A program made the translations under genes and the position numbers. The notes beneath the pieces are model-generated. The model was not told the origin of the DNA, searched no databases, and worked only from the letters and a program-made list of their open reading frames with translations. This document shows positions 62,201-64,000 of a stretch of 64,000 nt of DNA, one piece after another (positions within the stretch are counted from its first letter, which is position 1; each line of letters begins with the position of its first letter). Origin of the DNA: Bradyrhizobium retamae. Lineage in GTDB: Bacteria; Pseudomonadota; Alphaproteobacteria; Rhizobiales; Xanthobacteraceae. The stretch spans positions 1-64,000 of the forward strand of contig NZ_LLYA01000013.1 in assembly GCF_001440415.1 (NCBI RefSeq). The letters run 5' to 3'.

Positions 62201-62751
62201 ATCTGGTCGAAGCCATCAAGCGGCTGCGCCAGGGCATACAGAGCCTCAACAAGGAAGCCCGCGAGCGGCTGTTGACCTCGTTCGAGACCGTCAACGAGCA
62301 CTTCAAGCGGCTGTTCGTCGAATTGTTCGGTGGCGGCGAAGCGGCGCTTCATCTGATCGAGAGCGACGACCCGCTGGAAGCCGGCCTCGAAATCATCGCC
62401 AAACCGCCCGGCAAGAAGCCGCAGACGCTGTCGCTGCTTTCGGGTGGCGAGCAGGCGCTGACCGCGCTGGCGCTGATCTTCGCGGTGTTCCTCACCAACC
62501 CGTCGCCGATCTGCGTGCTGGACGAAGTCGACGCGCCGCTCGATGACCACAATGTGGAGCGGTTCTGCAACCTGCTGCACGAGATGACCTCCTCGACGGA
62601 AACCCGCTTCATCATCATCACGCACAATCCGATCACGATGGCGCGGATGAACCGGCTATTCGGCGTCACCATGGCCGAACGCGGCGTGTCGCAACTGGTC
62701 TCGGTCGGCCTCGACGACGCCGTGAAGATTTTGGATCAGAACGTGGCGTGA
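59287..62751 (+). CDS. smc: Chromosome segregation protein SMC
   Basis: A 1,154-residue SMC ATPase. The N-terminal head starts MKLTRLRLHGFKSFVEPTDF, with Walker A VVGPNGCGKSNLVEALRW near 35. Two long Ala/Glu/Arg-rich coiled coils flank a hinge around residue 530-620 (DGVTVAKGYEKALGAVLGDD and after). The C-terminal head has the signature LSLLSGGEQALTALALIFA and Walker B ICVLDEVDAPLDDHNVERF. With ScpA/ScpB it shapes and separates the chromosome. The ATG at 59287 gives the family N-terminus; the longer reading from 59152 is unsupported. Confidence 0.97.
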   Translation: MKLTRLRLHGFKSFVEPTDFMIEPGLTGVVGPNGCGKSNLVEALRWAMGETSHKSLRAADMDAVIFAGSGNRPARNHAEVTMTIDNADRTAPAAVNDSHVLEISRRIEREAGSVYRINGRDVRARDVQILFADAATGARSPALVHQGKIGEIIQAKPEQRRRVLEDAAGVAGLHARRHEAELRLRAAETNLTRVEDVIGQLSGQIDGLKKQARQAIRFREVAAKVRKAEATLFHLRWLEANTDVAEAANTHDINVREMAERTREQAEAARIQAIRASELPALREGEARAAAGLQRLTNAREQLDREEERAKERVAELDRRLNQFAADIAREQQQTSDAEVALQRLDTEDAELKEEIKSRVEKRSGVDERVSEAEATLAAAERMFGELTTALADLTAKRNQLEAGVRTHRDRLARLDQEIASVAADEKKLSDETGNLGDLDALAAAMETAQETLAVSEAAAQANETGHIAARQKLEASRAPLTEAEKRVQRLETEARTISKLVNVETKNLWPPIIDGVTVAKGYEKALGAVLGDDLDAPVDPSAPMRWTNAGASFDDPALPDGVEALAAHVEAPAELARRLAQIGVVPKERGAEFVSQLKTGQRLVSLEGDVWRWDGFVAAAHAPTGAARRLAERARLVDIEHELEQARTDAAAKRQALENAEAELKMASAAETAAREAWRAAQREADAARERHAATEREINRHAARKSALTEAHTRLAADRSEAEAAHESATAALTELPPTDETEAKLSAVRTEIDGHRRFAAQVRAEAQALAREAELADKRVQAITAERTEWQNRKQSSASQVATVEARITEVTAERAELENAPAVFAEKRRALINEIESAEGARRVAADALAAAESLMAETDRAAKASLEALSSSREACARAEERMEGTKRRLSDIEREIHDMLEVEPHAVAALAEIEPGAELPPLGEIEENLEKLRRDRERLGAVNLRAEEELREVETQHMALTTERDDLVEAIKRLRQGIQSLNKEARERLLTSFETVNEHFKRLFVELFGGGEAALHLIESDDPLEAGLEIIAKPPGKKPQTLSLLSGGEQALTALALIFAVFLTNPSPICVLDEVDAPLDDHNVERFCNLLHEMTSSTETRFIIITHNPITMARMNRLFGVTMAERGVSQLVSVGLDDAVKILDQNVA

Positions 62752-62773
62752 GGCAGTTCGCGTCCCCAGTTGA

Positions 62774-62908
62774 CGTCATCATCCGCGAAGGCGGAGGATC
62801 CAGTACGCCGCGCTGTCCGTGATCGTCACAGCCGTCTCGGCGTACTGGATACCCGCCTGGGCCTGTCATTCGGGCTCGCCGAAGGCGAGACCCGGTGGCG
62901 GGCATGAC
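62774..62908. repeat. Dispersed imperfect palindrome, family B
   Basis: About 135 bp after the smc stop, with GTCATCATCCGCG, GGCGGAGGATCCAGTACGCCGCG, CGGCGTACTGGATACCCGCC and a final GGCGGGCATGAC. The GATCCAGTACGCCG and CGGCGTACTGGAT parts are inverted. It is related to 9348-9488. Confidence 0.85.
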
Positions 62909-62913
62909 AGGAA

Positions 62914-63888
62914 ATGATGACCTCACCCGATCTCCCCGCCGAACTGAAAGCCGCGCTCGACGGCAAGCTGCGGGGCTTTTCGCGCAGCGACGCCGCCGGC
63001 CGCGCAGCCGCCATCTCGAAAAACTACCGTGAAGGCGGCGGCTCCACCACCGTCCGCTCAGAGACCGACGCGCTCGCCTATGCGCTGGCGCGGATGCCTG
63101 CAACCTATGCCGCGGTCACGGCCAGCCTGAACGCACTCGTCGAGAACGGACCTGACTTCGCTCCAAAGACCCTGCTCGACGTCGGCGCCGGGCCGGGCAC
63201 GGCCACTTGGGCAGCGGCCGAAGCATTCCCGTCGCTGACGGACTTCACGCTGCTGGATGCCAACGCGGCGTTGCGTGCGCTGGCGCTGGATCTAGCGCGC
63301 AACAGCACGCGGCTGCGCGACATCGGCTACCAGCTCGGCGAGGCTCGCGCCGGGCTTGCCAAAGCGGATACGGCAGATCTTGTCGTGGCAAGCTACATGA
63401 TCGGCGAGATCGGCGACGCCGAGCAACGCTCGCTCGCCGAACTGTTGTGGCAGAAGACCCACGACACGCTGCTCGTGGTCGAACCCGGCACGCCTGCCGG
63501 CTATGCCCGGATCATTGCGCTGCGCGCGCACTTGATCACGCTCGGCGCACATGTCGTTGCCCCCTGCCCGCACGACAGCCAATGCCCGCTACAAGCACCG
63601 GACTGGTGCCATTTCACCCAGCGCCTGCAGCGCTCACGCGCGCACAAGCAGGTCAAAGGCGCGGAGCTGCCGTACGAGGACGAAAAATTCTCCTATGTGG
63701 CGCTGACGCGCGCGGCGGTGGTAGGTCGGCGGCGCTCGCGCGTGCTGGCGCAACCAGCCATCAGCAAAGTCGAAGTAACAGCCAAGCTCTGCACGCCGGA
63801 AGGTCTCACCTTCACGAAAGTGCCGCGCCGGGCCAAGGCGGATTACGCCACCGCCCGCCGCTGGCGGTGGGGCGATGCGGTTAGTTGA
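62914..63888 (+). CDS. Rsm22-like methyltransferase-fold protein
   Basis: A 324-residue protein of the Rsm22 family (mitochondrial METTL17 relatives), which acts in small ribosomal subunit assembly. LLDVGAGPGTATWAAAEAFP at about residue 89 is the AdoMet-fold motif I. VVAPCPHDSQCPLQAPDWCH holds Cys218, Cys224 and Cys232, with Cys293 further on (KLCTPEG); spacing 6, 8, 61 is close to the METTL17 cluster ligands, so a [4Fe-4S] centre is likely. The start is one of two adjacent ATGs after GACAGGAA. Confidence 0.9.
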   Translation: MMTSPDLPAELKAALDGKLRGFSRSDAAGRAAAISKNYREGGGSTTVRSETDALAYALARMPATYAAVTASLNALVENGPDFAPKTLLDVGAGPGTATWAAAEAFPSLTDFTLLDANAALRALALDLARNSTRLRDIGYQLGEARAGLAKADTADLVVASYMIGEIGDAEQRSLAELLWQKTHDTLLVVEPGTPAGYARIIALRAHLITLGAHVVAPCPHDSQCPLQAPDWCHFTQRLQRSRAHKQVKGAELPYEDEKFSYVALTRAAVVGRRRSRVLAQPAISKVEVTAKLCTPEGLTFTKVPRRAKADYATARRWRWGDAVS

Positions 63889-63893
63889 GCCTC

Positions 63894-63988
63894 GTCATTC
63901 CGGGCTGATGCGCTAGCACCAGACCTCAGATGCGCAATTGCGCATCGGGGAATCTCGAGATTCTCAGGGGCGCAAGGGCGCCCCTGAG
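63894..63988. repeat. Dispersed repeat, family C, with terminal hairpin
   Basis: The first 67 bases closely repeat 29683-29748 (GTCATTCCGGGCTGATGCGC, TGCGCAATTGCGCATCGGGG). They are followed by a perfect 11-base stem (CTCAGGGGCGC/GCGCCCCTGAG, 63963-63988, loop AAGG). It lies just past the Rsm22-like gene and may end its transcript, but there is no T-run. Confidence 0.82.
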
Positions 63989-64000
63989 TTCGATGCTTCG

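Overview
This window looks like chromosomal DNA of an alphaproteobacterium of the Bradyrhizobium group. The coding regions are GC-rich, the protein sequences are Rhizobiales-like, a CcrM methyltransferase is present, and there are many short dispersed palindromic repeats of the sort seen in Bradyrhizobium. The genus is inferred from protein similarity by eye, without a database search.

Layout. 1-2300 is the edge of a decayed genomic island: a cut-off groEL end, one frameshifted tyrosine integrase, a second C-terminal integrase remnant, then tRNA-Pro(CGG) on the minus strand with its 3' end facing the debris. 2371-9338 holds housekeeping and small-enzyme genes (threonylcarbamoyl-AMP synthase, a D-2-hydroxyacid dehydrogenase-like flavoprotein, GNAT, two NUDIX hydrolases, SRAP/YedK, HAD). 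9533-13760 holds a dihydroorotase, YgfZ, DNA glycosylase I, an HD hydrolase and a small phosphatase. 13953-21705 holds a 900-residue DUF2339 membrane protein, small exported proteins, an AcuI-type reductase with an MFS carrier, and a SleB-like cell-wall hydrolase. 22107-36743 holds ppdK, small DUF proteins, glyQ-glyS, an S49 peptidase, a polyprenyl synthetase, LysE, ispE and a TPR lipoprotein-like/exported protein. 37009-49081 holds ETF-quinone oxidoreductase, a divergent uracil-DNA glycosylase, a membrane glycosyltransferase, rnhB, a SplB-like radical SAM protein, a MarR-GNAT fusion, moaB, a zinc metallopeptidase and ccrM. 49328-56457 is the most accessory-looking part: two GSTs of different classes, three SnoaL/NTF2-like proteins, LysR and XRE regulators, a flavin monooxygenase and a thioesterase. 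56533-63888 returns to core functions: mutY, a DciA-like DUF721 protein, a DsbA-like protein, smc and an Rsm22-like protein.

The best leads are these. (i) The GST/SnoaL/regulator/flavin monooxygenase cluster may be an uncharacterised inducible modification or detoxification module. (ii) Two DNA-damage-type proteins, SRAP and the SplB-like radical SAM protein, end in sliding-clamp-binding-like pentapeptides (QGSLF and QLSLF). (iii) The marR-GNAT gene has a promoter whose predicted start is the A of the ATG, with a 36-bp operator-like palindrome lying over it. (iv) The ccrM upstream region combines a near-consensus CtrA box with four GANTC sites. (v) Dispersed repeats supply the stop codons of three genes. 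Nothing resembling a CRISPR array, phage structural genes or a known antiphage system was seen.
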